A stretch of 64,000 nt of DNA from Imperialibacter roseus (lineage in GTDB: Bacteria; Bacteroidota; Bacteroidia; Cytophagales; Cyclobacteriaceae): contig NZ_CP136051.1 of assembly GCF_032999765.1 (NCBI RefSeq), forward strand, positions 1,092,417 to 1,156,416, in the 5' to 3' direction. Both the position numbers and the translations under genes were made by a program. This document shows, piece by piece, positions 1-7,487 of the stretch. The notes beneath the pieces were generated by a model. The model was given only the letters and a program-made list of their open reading frames with translations, searched no databases and was not told the origin of the DNA. Within the stretch, counting starts at the first letter, position 1; the number at the start of each line of letters is the position of its first letter.

Positions 1-541
1 CCATGGCTTTGAAAACATACTGATCGATGGGTTGCGCACCGTTGTAGAATTGATCGATGAGCGGCTTGCCCAGGTAGTCGGCAAAGGGCCCTGCGGGGCT
101 GTCAGCCACGCCAATCCCAATGCCGCCCTGCTGTTTGGCTGCATCGGGGTTGTCTTTCCAGTAAGGGCCATCCTGATTTTGAATGTCGTTGGCTGCAAAG
201 AAAAGAAAGTACCTCCCGTCTTTTTCAATAGCTGATGGGGCCCACATCGCCCGATTGGCCCATTTCACAATACTGGTATCAATAATACCCTCATGTTTTG
301 TCCAGGTGACGAGGTCTTTCGAAGAAAAAGCATCTAGAAATACTTGCTCCTCATATTTCGCTGAGAAAGTGGGGTAGATCCAGTATTCGTCGCCAAATAC
401 CACGCCTTCCGGGTCGGCGTACCAGCCTTCCCATAAAGGATTGCCTGATAAGATCCTCTCCTCAGTTTGACTGTTTTTGGTGTTTTGGTTACACCCAAAT
501 AGGACAAGTAGCAGTCCCGTAAAAGCAAATGCTTTATTCAT
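1..541 (-). CDS. Glycoside hydrolase family 43-like lipoprotein (partial)
   Basis: The gene runs off the left edge of the window; 180 codons of the N-terminal part are visible, starting at the ATG whose complement ends at 541. The protein begins with a lipoprotein signal (lipobox LFGC, Cys17). The segment GWYADPEGVVFGDEYWI follows, with Asp43 of the ADP motif where GH43 five-bladed propellers carry the catalytic base, and then MWAPSAIEKDGRYFLFF, which is typical of blade 2. By family this should be an exported arabinan-, xylan- or galactan-active glycosidase; the substrate cannot be told from this part. The acid/base Glu lies beyond the window. Confidence 0.85.
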   Translation of the reverse strand, partial: MNKAFAFTGLLLVLFGCNQNTKNSQTEERILSGNPLWEGWYADPEGVVFGDEYWIYPTFSAKYEEQVFLDAFSSKDLVTWTKHEGIIDTSIVKWANRAMWAPSAIEKDGRYFLFFAANDIQNQDGPYWKDNPDAAKQQGGIGIGVADSPAGPFADYLGKPLIDQFYNGAQPIDQYVFKAM

Positions 542-586
542 TGTGAAAGACTTGATGAACTAAAAAGTGAAGAAAGCGAGAGAATG

Positions 587-1126
587 CTAGAACTCAAAGA
601 AGGGAGGCTCAATTCCTTTCAGCCGTAGGTAGACAATGGCCTCGGCCCTGTGATGGGAAGTGTGGGCAAATGCCCGGAGAAGTAAATCCGTTCCAGTGTG
701 TTCTCTCCAATAGTTTTCATCTATGATGCCCTCTCTATCCAGATCTGATGATGATATTTTTTTGATCACAGAAGTGCAGTAGTCAAAGTTTTCTTCAATG
801 TAGGCCCTGGCTGCCGCTTTTGTGATTTCTTTGGGTTCCGACATGGCTTTCTTCCCCTCGAAGGGAGCAATGTAAAAGGAGTTCCAGAAAGCCATGTGCG
901 TCAGCTGCTTGCCAAAGCCCATCTGTTCGGGAGTCGGAGCAAAGCTGAAATGCTCTTCTGGCATTTTATCAAGCACCTTTAGCGTATAGCCTTTGCTGGT
1001 TTCCCAGCGGCGAAGGAAGTCGGATGTGAAATCAGCTGTGTGGCTTCTGCCCCAGCCGGCTACTGGCAAGGCTGTGAGCAGTCCGGCTCCAGCAGCTATT
1101 TTGGTGAGAGATTCTTTTCGGTTCAT
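587..1126 (-). CDS. DinB-family secreted protein
   Basis: This 179-residue protein has an N-terminal signal-like stretch (MNRKESLTKIAAGAGLLTAL) followed by a DinB/DUF664-type four-helix bundle. The family pattern is seen in the helix LTHMAFWNSFYIAPF and in the late AFAHTSHHRAEAIVYLRLKG, which supplies the His residues that bind a metal in this superfamily. DinB proteins are putative metal-dependent enzymes or thiol-transfer relatives; the substrate is unknown here. The ATG at 1126 is preferred over an in-frame TTG six bases upstream. It follows the GH43 gene on the same strand with 45 bp between, so co-transcription is possible. Confidence 0.75.
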   Translation of the reverse strand: MNRKESLTKIAAGAGLLTALPVAGWGRSHTADFTSDFLRRWETSKGYTLKVLDKMPEEHFSFAPTPEQMGFGKQLTHMAFWNSFYIAPFEGKKAMSEPKEITKAAARAYIEENFDYCTSVIKKISSSDLDREGIIDENYWREHTGTDLLLRAFAHTSHHRAEAIVYLRLKGIEPPFFEF

Positions 1127-1203
1127 CGTCAAAAGGGATTTACCGAAGATAAGGGTTTTGGGTTAGAGGTCAATTTGTGAATCCGCTGAACACGTTTTGT
1201 CAT

Positions 1204-1302
1204 CATTTTTGCTGGGAAAGGCAAAAATGTCGCCAAAACTACCTGCTGCCATTGGTCGGCGTGGGTTGAAGCCCACGCCTGTAATGTGCCGCCCTGATGG
1301 AG
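1204..1302. repeat. Intergenic palindromic repeats
   Basis: Two hairpins lie between the DinB gene and nudK. CATTTTTGC (1204-1212) pairs with GCAAAAATG (1221-1229), and GGCGTGGG (1258-1265) pairs with CCCACGCC (1272-1279) around a 6-nt loop. Just after them GTGCCGCCCTGATGG (about 1285-1299) resembles the GTGCCGTCCCGATGGGAC unit at 16255-16272. Such short GC-rich palindromes are dispersed repeats in many Bacteroidota. They may also act as the transcription stop for nudK, which reads toward them. Confidence 0.6.
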
Positions 1303-1334
1303 GCTCTCTGGTGTTGTTCGGTCGAAGCCTGTAC

Positions 1335-1916
1335 CTAGTTTAATCTTTCGCTTAATCGTAAATGCTGTAACAAAATCACCGTCTTAGCGTCTTTGATTTC
1401 ACTGGTTTTGATCATTTCGAGGGCTTTCGCAAAAGGAACCTCCAGCACATCAATGTCTTCGTGCTCATCCACGCCTCCACCGTCGCTTACTTTTTGTTCT
1501 TTGGTGTACCTGGCAATGAAAAAGTACAGGATCTCAGTGACCGACCCAGGACTCATGTAGAGTTCAAATACCTTCTCTGGCTGGCTGATCTTGTAACCCG
1601 TTTCTTCCTCTGTTTCCCTGCGAATGCACTCTTCCGGGCTATCTGCATCTAAAAGACCAGCGCACGCTTCGATCATCATTCCTGTCTCGTTGCCATTCAC
1701 GTAGGTGGGCATGCGAAACTGTTGGGTAAGTATCACTGTTTTTTGTTCGGTGTTATAAAGCAAAATGGTTGCCCCATTTCCTCTGTCATAGCACTCTCTC
1801 GACTGGCTAAGCCATTCGCCTGCCTTTCCTTTGATCTGGAAGTCGACCTTGTAAAGCTTGTACCAGTTGCCGGAAAGCAACTCTTTCTTGTCTATCTTAA
1901 TGTTCGGGTTATTCAT
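1335..1916 (-). CDS. nudK: Nudix hydrolase, GDP-mannose pyrophosphatase type
   Basis: This 193-residue protein has the length and layout of E. coli NudK, a cytosolic Nudix enzyme that hydrolyses GDP-mannose and related nucleotide sugars. The Nudix box spans about residues 87-108, from [14 protein letters not shown] to RETEEETGY. As I recall for NudK, the first conserved Glu is Asp, while the metal-binding REXXEE core is intact. The following [19 protein letters not shown] also matches the NudK group. It is divergent from the DeoR regulator at 1999, with a good promoter between them, so that regulator is a candidate controller. ADP-ribose pyrophosphatase is the main alternative. Confidence 0.88.
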   Translation of the reverse strand: MNNPNIKIDKKELLSGNWYKLYKVDFQIKGKAGEWLSQSRECYDRGNGATILLYNTEQKTVILTQQFRMPTYVNGNETGMMIEACAGLLDADSPEECIRRETEEETGYKISQPEKVFELYMSPGSVTEILYFFIARYTKEQKVSDGGGVDEHEDIDVLEVPFAKALEMIKTSEIKDAKTVILLQHLRLSERLN

Positions 1917-1935
1917 ATATCAATCAATTATCGAT

Positions 1936-1965
1936 CAAAAGTAATCATAAAACAATCATTTTCAA
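1936..1965 (-). promoter_or_regulatory. Bacteroidota-type promoter of nudK
   Basis: On the minus strand TTG (1965-1963) is followed after 19 nt by TACTTTTG (1943-1936), an exact match to the TAnnTTTG -7 element. The ATG of nudK is about 20 nt further on. The AT-rich segment between nudK and deoR also contains ATCAATCAATTATCGAT, which could hold an operator. Confidence 0.65.
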
Positions 1966-1998
1966 TTATTCTCTTCTATCTTTACAAAAAAGAACTTC

Positions 1999-2745
1999 AT
2001 GAGTAGTAAGGCACGGCAAAAAGGAATACTTGAGCAATTGAAGGCGGGAGAGGAGTTGTCGGTGAAGGAACTGGCCGACCTGTTCGAGACCTCGGACATT
2101 ACCATACGAAGAGACCTGGTAGCTCTTTCCGAAAAGGGACTACTGGTTCGCACCCATGGCGGGGCTATGCTGCCAGAAAGTACGAGTTTCCATCAAAAAG
2201 AGTTGAGAAGCAATGCAGCGAAGGCATCCATAGGCAAGCTGGCTGCTTCTTACGTGAAAACTGGAGACGTTGTTTTCATGGATTGCGGCAGCACCGTGTT
2301 TCAAATGTGCAAGCATTTAAGGCGGCTTGAAAAGCTAACCATTATCACCAATTCTCTTCCGATAGTGACGGAGCTTTTAGGCCAGCCAGGCTTCACGATC
2401 AACCTTGCTGGCGGAGAAATAGATGCCGGAAGGAAAGCAGTGCATGGTAGCATGGCGCTGGAGCATATTGCTCGCTACACAGCCGATAAAGCTTTTGTGG
2501 GAGTAGATGGCTTTTCGCTGGCCAACGGCCTGAGTGCCAGCGGCGAGAAGGAGGCTTCCATCACGCTGGCGATGGCACAACGGGCTGTGCAAACCTATCT
2601 GCTTTGCGATGCATCAAAACTGGAGAAGGATAGCTATCTGCAATTTGCCAACCACGGCTTGTACCACCACCTGGTCGCTGACAAGGCAGCACCGACGGAG
2701 TTGTTGTTATCGTACAAAGCTGCCGGCATATCAGTGATGCAATAG
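1999..2745 (+). CDS. DeoR/GlpR-family transcriptional regulator
   Basis: This 248-residue protein has the classic DeoR layout. An N-terminal winged HTH (about residues 5-57, containing VKELADLFETSDITIRRD and the family wing LVRTHGGAM) is followed by a DeoRC sugar-phosphate sensor domain with GDVVFMDCGSTVFQMCKHL and FVGVDGFSLANGLS. Members repress sugar-catabolic genes and are released by phosphorylated sugars. The effector cannot be predicted. It is divergent from nudK (83 bp between starts) and convergent with the NPP phosphodiesterase, whose stop lies only 1 bp away, so neither flank leaves much room for a separate terminator. Confidence 0.9.
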   Translation: MSSKARQKGILEQLKAGEELSVKELADLFETSDITIRRDLVALSEKGLLVRTHGGAMLPESTSFHQKELRSNAAKASIGKLAASYVKTGDVVFMDCGSTVFQMCKHLRRLEKLTIITNSLPIVTELLGQPGFTINLAGGEIDAGRKAVHGSMALEHIARYTADKAFVGVDGFSLANGLSASGEKEASITLAMAQRAVQTYLLCDASKLEKDSYLQFANHGLYHHLVADKAAPTELLLSYKAAGISVMQ

Positions 2746-2746
2746 T

Positions 2747-3991
2747 TTATTCCTGGTAGATTGGTAATAATACCGACAAGTCCCCGTCGATGTTCGCAGG
2801 TACTTCGAGGCCAAGTATCCTGGCTGCCAGTGGATAGACGTGAACATTTTCAAATGGAGGGATTGTTATTCCCTTCCGGATATTCGGGCCTTTTGCATAG
2901 AAAATAGCCCCCATTTCCGGAGTGACATTAGGATCAAAACCATGCACGCCCCAGGGGGTAGCCATGGAGGCTTTCGAGGTATCTGGTGATCCGTTTCTGA
3001 AGTAGTGGCCCTGTTCCATAACCAACAACAGATCACCGATTCTTGAGTGTTTATTATAATGCCATTTTTCCGGTGTTTCTTCCCTCCTGTACACTTTAAA
3101 GAAAGTTTCCCTGGCTAGCAAGGTCTGCAAAACATGTTCCCTTGAAGCACTATCATCTTCGTACACATGAACGATTGGTCCGCTATTGGCAAACCTGATA
3201 CTGTCCTCTGGCGCAAACAGGCTGTCCAGATAAACAAAGGTTTCCGGTGTTTCCTGCATTTCATACATTCCGTGGTCAGATGTTACTATAATGTTGACCG
3301 GTAATCCGATGCGGCTTATTTTCTCATCGATGATGCCCAGCAACCGATCCGCTTCCAGCACGGTTTCTTTCAATTTTTCAGAATTAGGGCCGGAATTATG
3401 CCCTTCACTATCCACTAGCGAAAAATATAAAGAAATGAACCTGGGTCTTTCGGATTCAGGCAATTGAAGCCATTCCACCACCTTATTGATGCGTGCCTCG
3501 TTAGGAACATCACCATCGTATATCTCATAGTAGTCGGGATAAGATCCCGCTACCGGCGCTTCTGAGCCCACCCAAAAATACGAAGCCGACTTCAACCCGT
3601 GCTGCTGCGCCAGTTGCCAGAGAGGAAGGCCTCCATAATAAAAAGCGTCCTGGACCAGCTCCCGTTTGCCCATGGTATAAACCACGTTTTGTGTAGAATC
3701 ATAAAATGTGTTGTCGACCAGACCATGATGGCCCGGATACATGCCGGTGACGATGGTGTAGTGATTAGGGAAGGTTTTGCTGGGGAACGAAGGAATCATG
3801 GCCTTGGCCGCTGTTCCTTCCTTGATAAACTCCAGGAAATGGGGAGGCTGGAATGTGTTGACATAATCATGCCGAAAGCCATCGAAGGAGATGAGTAATA
3901 CATATGACTCTTGCTTTTTGCCAGAGGTGCAGCTTTCAGAAACAACTGCAAGGGCAGCAAACAGTAAAAAAAGGGCAATGCGTTTGGTCAT
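2747..3991 (-). CDS. Ectonucleotide pyrophosphatase/phosphodiesterase (NPP) lipoprotein
   Basis: This 414-residue member of the alkaline phosphatase superfamily has a lipoprotein signal ending at Cys21. The NPP signature is complete: FDGFRHDY with metal ligand Asp37, and SKTFPNHYT with the nucleophile Thr73. The remaining metal ligands sit in LVDSEGHNSGP, VTSDHGMYE and WGVHGFDP. NPPs cleave phosphodiester or pyrophosphate bonds of nucleotides or phospholipid head groups at two zinc ions outside the inner membrane. The likely role is phosphate or nucleotide scavenging. It reads away from the beta-barrel and GH5 genes upstream on the same strand. Confidence 0.92.
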   Translation of the reverse strand: MTKRIALFLLFAALAVVSESCTSGKKQESYVLLISFDGFRHDYVNTFQPPHFLEFIKEGTAAKAMIPSFPSKTFPNHYTIVTGMYPGHHGLVDNTFYDSTQNVVYTMGKRELVQDAFYYGGLPLWQLAQQHGLKSASYFWVGSEAPVAGSYPDYYEIYDGDVPNEARINKVVEWLQLPESERPRFISLYFSLVDSEGHNSGPNSEKLKETVLEADRLLGIIDEKISRIGLPVNIIVTSDHGMYEMQETPETFVYLDSLFAPEDSIRFANSGPIVHVYEDDSASREHVLQTLLARETFFKVYRREETPEKWHYNKHSRIGDLLLVMEQGHYFRNGSPDTSKASMATPWGVHGFDPNVTPEMGAIFYAKGPNIRKGITIPPFENVHVYPLAARILGLEVPANIDGDLSVLLPIYQE

Positions 3992-4077
3992 CGTATGGTT
4001 GGCTTATCAATGCTTAAAAATAGAGCAAAGGCACCAAAGCAGCGGCGACTTCACAAAAAGATAATGTAAGCAGGGTG

Positions 4078-4788
4078 TTAAGGCAGGATGTTGTAGGCGG
4101 CGGCGAACATGATCACCCTGTTGTTGTAGCTGAGTTCTGGTGGCGCACAGCCTTCGTAGCAAACTGCATCGTCGGCCTGGAATCGATAATAGAACTTTTT
4201 CCCCAGGATGACTGATGCCTCCAAAGTGAGCCTCTCGAATACCCTGATGCCTACGCTGGAAATCATTGGGAAAGCAAGGCGTAGCTTGCTGTTGTAGGGT
4301 GCCTCCAGGTTCAAGTTCTCAGACTGTTCATTTGGTGACAGATCGTCACGGTGACTCCTTGACGCCTGCTGCACAAAGGATGGCCCGAATCCCCAGCTCA
4401 CGTAGGGCGTTACCTTAGTATTGAGGATGTCATAAGATATCCGAATAGGGGCGTAAACTCTCGAAACCTTGTAGGTCACTTCTGCTGCGTTGGACGGCGC
4501 ACCAACAAATGAACTGGAAACGGCCGACTCATTTCTGTAGTGGCTGCCAGATTGAAGAAAGGTAGCTTCCGCCGTACCCCTTAACCGGTAGGGTAATTTG
4601 TAACTGGCAAAAATGCCCAGTGCTTTGGCATTGGTTGGAGTGTATGCTGCTTCCGGACTGTCGTCGGAAGGTGTTTTGCCCCAGCCGCTGTACCCCAACC
4701 CTCCTTTGAACCCAAAGCTAAAGTCGGACTGCCCGAAGCAAACAATGCTTTGAGCAGTAAATATTGCAAAGAGGATGACGCTTTTCAT
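4078..4788 (-). CDS. Predicted outer-membrane beta-barrel protein
   Basis: This 236-residue protein has a signal peptide (MKSVILFAIFTAQSIVCFGQ) followed by alternating hydrophobic/polar strands such as FSFGFKGGLGYSGWG, YAPIRISYDI, TPYVSWGFGPSFV and RLTLEASVILGKKFYYRF, and it ends in an aromatic-rich strand. This is the pattern of small PorT/OmpW-like 8-stranded barrels in Bacteroidota. The segment CYEGCAPP near the C-terminus may form a disulfide. Its start lies 6 bp after the stop of the GH5 gene, so the two are probably one transcript. No specific function can be assigned. Confidence 0.7.
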   Translation of the reverse strand: MKSVILFAIFTAQSIVCFGQSDFSFGFKGGLGYSGWGKTPSDDSPEAAYTPTNAKALGIFASYKLPYRLRGTAEATFLQSGSHYRNESAVSSSFVGAPSNAAEVTYKVSRVYAPIRISYDILNTKVTPYVSWGFGPSFVQQASRSHRDDLSPNEQSENLNLEAPYNSKLRLAFPMISSVGIRVFERLTLEASVILGKKFYYRFQADDAVCYEGCAPPELSYNNRVIMFAAAYNILP

Positions 4789-4794
4789 TCGTTG

Positions 4795-5961
4795 CTACAC
4801 GTTCTTTGTCAGTAAGTTAAGCAATTTTCTATCAAGTTTTAGTCCGTACCAGTCTTCGTAGCCAACATCTTCCCTGCCTGAATTGAGGATACCGAAGCTA
4901 CCTTTAAATTCCCACAGGGCAAAGCCTATTTGGTTGGTGTGCAGAATATCCAACACGTCGCCAAACCAGGCGAGGAGTACATCGTGGGGCGTTTTGTTGA
5001 AGCAGCCACATTCGCCGCAGTGCACACCCACGCCCTGGTTTTTCAGTGCAATCCATGGCTCGTAAAATTTCTCGAGCATTTCTCTGCTCAGGAATTGGTC
5101 GCCCACCTGGCCGGGCCATTTCACTTCCGGCAGGTTATCAATGTCTTTCATGGCCCAGGGCGCTTTGTAGTGCGACACAATGCCAGGTGTGTAACCCCGA
5201 CAGCTTTGGGCAATGTCGAGGTCGGCGATTTCGGGAATGACGGTGCTGCCTGTATTGTTCCCGTCTGCAATGATCAGGTGCTTTTTGTTGACGCTTTTGA
5301 TAGCTTCGGAAGCTGCGATGGCCATTTTGCGGTAGACATCGCCTGGCACCGGCCCTCTTTTGGAGTGCTGGTCGTTCATGTCTTCCCTGTTGCTGGGCTC
5401 ATTGAGCAGGTCAAAGCTTATTTTCTTTTTCGAGACATTTTTGAACCGGGTGGCCCAAAAGTTCCAGTGAAAGCAGAAGTCGTCAAGTGCTTGCTGATCG
5501 GTCCACAAATTGTAAGGCTCATGGAAGCCGGCATTTACACAGTAGCCGGGGCCCCGATGCAGGTTGAGGCTCACATGCAGTTTGTACTTGTGTGCCAGGT
5601 ACACCAGCTCTTCAATTTTATCGGTCGCCTCAGTATCTATGTTGCGAACTTCTTCCGGCAGTATGTTTCGGCTGCGGTCGAATTTAAGGTAAGAGGGATA
5701 CGCCATCGGTATTCTCACAAAGTCAAAACCCCAATCGGCCATCCATTTGAAGTATTCTTCTTTGGTGCCCTCACGGCCATTGGCCGGGTTGGGTGAGAAG
5801 AAGTCGAGAAGGTTGAAGCCTTTCCATTGGGGTAGTTTGTTTTGTGAAGCAGGGAAAGCTGAAAGGTCGAAAGGCGCATTGGCTGCCAGCAATGCTCCGG
5901 CAGCAGCAAGGCTTGATTTTTTCAGGAAATCACGGCGTTGGAGGGAATCGGGGTTGTTCAT
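4795..5961 (-). CDS. Tat-exported glycoside hydrolase family 5 (cellulase-like)
   Basis: This 388-residue protein starts with a twin-arginine signal (RRDFLKKSSLAAAGALLAA). The (beta/alpha)8 GH5 landmarks are present: WGFDFVRIPMAYPSY, VSLNLHRGPGY, the acid/base Glu188 in FDLLNEPS, and the nucleophile Glu317 in GVHCGECGC. The closing WEFKGSFGILNSGREDV is also typical. GH5 enzymes retain configuration while cutting beta-1,4-glucans, mannans or related glycosides; the exact substrate is unknown. The gene is immediately upstream of the beta-barrel gene. Export by Tat suggests folding, or a cofactor or metal, before translocation. Confidence 0.9.
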   Translation of the reverse strand: MNNPDSLQRRDFLKKSSLAAAGALLAANAPFDLSAFPASQNKLPQWKGFNLLDFFSPNPANGREGTKEEYFKWMADWGFDFVRIPMAYPSYLKFDRSRNILPEEVRNIDTEATDKIEELVYLAHKYKLHVSLNLHRGPGYCVNAGFHEPYNLWTDQQALDDFCFHWNFWATRFKNVSKKKISFDLLNEPSNREDMNDQHSKRGPVPGDVYRKMAIAASEAIKSVNKKHLIIADGNNTGSTVIPEIADLDIAQSCRGYTPGIVSHYKAPWAMKDIDNLPEVKWPGQVGDQFLSREMLEKFYEPWIALKNQGVGVHCGECGCFNKTPHDVLLAWFGDVLDILHTNQIGFALWEFKGSFGILNSGREDVGYEDWYGLKLDRKLLNLLTKNV

Positions 5962-6089
5962 AGCGGGTGTTTTTTAGCAGTGTTTGACACACTCACTAAA
6001 TATATCAATTACCCTTATTAAATGCCAAGAGGATATGTTGGACGGCAATTATTACGCCGAAATGCAGTAAGAACTTCATTGGCTACCTC

Positions 6090-6333
6090 CTACTCTTGAT
6101 GATCTGATATTTCAGTCACCACAAAAAGATCTCCTTTGAAATGTCCGATTGCTCTGTATTTTTTATTGATCCTGAAATAGTAAATTTCGAGGTGTTTCGG
6201 GTGGCATTTTTTGAAAATGGCAGACTGAAGGTCTGCCGTTTTCGAGCAGTAGTTTAGCTTTAATATAGGGTTTAACAAGATTTCTTTCCTGAAGATATTG
6301 AAGCACTTTTTCAGACTTCTCTACAACCTTCAT
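6090..6333 (-). pseudogene. RelE/ParE-like toxin gene split by a +1 frameshift
   Basis: Reading starts at ATG 6333, which overlaps the antitoxin stop (ATGA). Frame one gives MKVVEKSEKVLQYLQERN and continues to a stop at 6163. The toxin-like C-terminal half (IYYFRINKKYRAIGHF, then VTEISDHQE) lies in the next frame and ends at 6090. The two join if one base is removed from the run of six A on the coding strand (6212-6207), giving about 80 residues, a normal RelE/ParE size. The C-terminal pattern FRI-KKYR-G-F and EISDHQ is that of small ParE/HigB-like mRNase toxins. It could be inactivated, expressed by slippage on the A run, or a sequencing error. Confidence 0.6.
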
Positions 6334-6536
6334 CTGATATCGATAAAGTCTTCATCATTCATTGTCTCCACCTCTTCGCAATCTTTTTTTCTTTTTTCTG
6401 TTGCATCTTCCTTCGAAAGAGGGAGAAGTTTTCCGATCTGAAAATTTTCAAGGAGGTAGTCCAATAAATCCCCCGGGTCTTCAAAACTTGTTTTCTTCCA
6501 GGAGCTATCAGTTTTCTTTATCTTTATAGTGGTCAT
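6330..6536 (-). CDS. Putative antitoxin of a RelE/ParE-like pair
   Basis: This is a small acidic 68-residue protein (MTTIKIKKTDSSWKKTSFED...). I do not recognise a named family. The call rests on context: its stop codon overlaps the start of the toxin-like frame by ATGA, the usual translational coupling of toxin-antitoxin pairs, and its size and acidic C-terminus (EEVETMNDEDFIDI) suit an antitoxin that wraps a basic toxin. The upstream region (6537-6600) is AT-rich and probably holds the promoter. If the toxin is dead, this is an orphan. Confidence 0.5.
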   Translation of the reverse strand: MTTIKIKKTDSSWKKTSFEDPGDLLDYLLENFQIGKLLPLSKEDATEKRKKDCEEVETMNDEDFIDIR

Positions 6537-6647
6537 TCTTGTAGTCTTGTGATTATATCAAAGTAAAAAAAATCATTGAAATAAATTAAGGTGCTGAATT
6601 CATTGTTGTATGAGACATTGCGACTTTCTTTCTAACTAACAGTAAAA

Positions 6648-7427
6648 TTGGCCGTGAGAACCGTATTGATTAGCGTAATGCTTAGCTGCTTTTTTTCGGG
6701 GTCTCTTGATCTGCTGGCGAGTCAAGGAAGCGATGATACTCAATTCAAGGCCCTGGTGCTCTACGAAAACAGTGGTCACCACCGGGAGTACACCGATGCG
6801 GCAGTTCCCTGGCTGAAGCAGCTAGCGGCAGACAACTCTTTGGCGATGGATTTCATTACTTCTACTGATACGATCGACGAAGCTTTTTTGGCCAACTACC
6901 AGCTACTTATCCAGCTCGACTATCCGCCCTATGGTTGGAAAGAGGAGGCTGCAGCAGCTTTTGTAGGCTACATTGAAGAGGGCAGGGGTGGCTGGATAGG
7001 CTTCCATCATGCTACTTTACTCGGTGAGTTTGACGGTTACCCCATGTGGGACTGGTTTTCAGACTTCATGGGCGGCATCAGGTATCAAAACTACATAGCT
7101 ACTTTTGCCGAAGCAGACGTTTGGGTCGAAACAAAAGAACATCCGGTGATGAAAGGGTTGCCAGGACGGTTCCGGGTCAAAAAAGAAGAGTGGTATACCT
7201 ACAACCAAAGCCCCCGGCCTAATGTGAAGGTGCTGGCCTCTGTGGATGAAGCCACATATACACCTGACTCTGAAATCAAAATGGGAGACCATCCTGTGGT
7301 GTGGACGAATGAGAAGATGAAAGCAAGAAACGTCTATATTTTCATGGGGCATTCACCTCTCTTATTGGACAACGACGCCTATACCACCATGTTTAGAAAC
7401 GCTATTTTCTGGGCGGCAGGGAAATGA
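6648..7427 (+). CDS. ThuA-domain secreted protein
   Basis: This 259-residue protein has a hydrophobic N-terminal signal and a ThuA (trehalose-utilisation-like, class I glutamine-amidotransferase fold) domain. The family pattern is seen in ALVLYENSGHHREYTDAAV, GWIGFHHATLLG, WDWFSDFMGG, EHPVMKGLP and the late VVWTNEKMKARNVYIFMGHS. ThuA proteins occur in sugar-degradation loci of Bacteroidota, but their reaction is uncertain. The start is unclear: the frame opens with TTG at 6648, GTG at 6654 gives a basic N-terminus, and ATG at 6678 is also possible. Confidence 0.85.
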   Translation: MAVRTVLISVMLSCFFSGSLDLLASQGSDDTQFKALVLYENSGHHREYTDAAVPWLKQLAADNSLAMDFITSTDTIDEAFLANYQLLIQLDYPPYGWKEEAAAAFVGYIEEGRGGWIGFHHATLLGEFDGYPMWDWFSDFMGGIRYQNYIATFAEADVWVETKEHPVMKGLPGRFRVKKEEWYTYNQSPRPNVKVLASVDEATYTPDSEIKMGDHPVVWTNEKMKARNVYIFMGHSPLLLDNDAYTTMFRNAIFWAAGK

Positions 7428-7434
7428 ATAAAAA

Positions 7435-7462
7435 AACCGGAAAGCTAAGCTCTCCGGTTTTC
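7435..7462. terminator. Bidirectional rho-independent terminator
   Basis: AACCGGA (7435-7441) pairs with TCCGGTT (7453-7459), with an additional AGCT/AGCT pairing inside. A-rich and T-rich tracts flank it on both sides, so it can stop transcription from the ThuA gene (+) and from the large propeller gene (-). Confidence 0.85.
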
Positions 7463-7487
7463 TTACTATTTCAATTCAAATACTTTG

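Noticed and set aside
4930-5796. 288-codon frame on the plus strand opposite the GH5 gene
   Set aside because: It is antisense to a complete GH5 enzyme with both catalytic Glu residues; its own translation has no recognisable domain.
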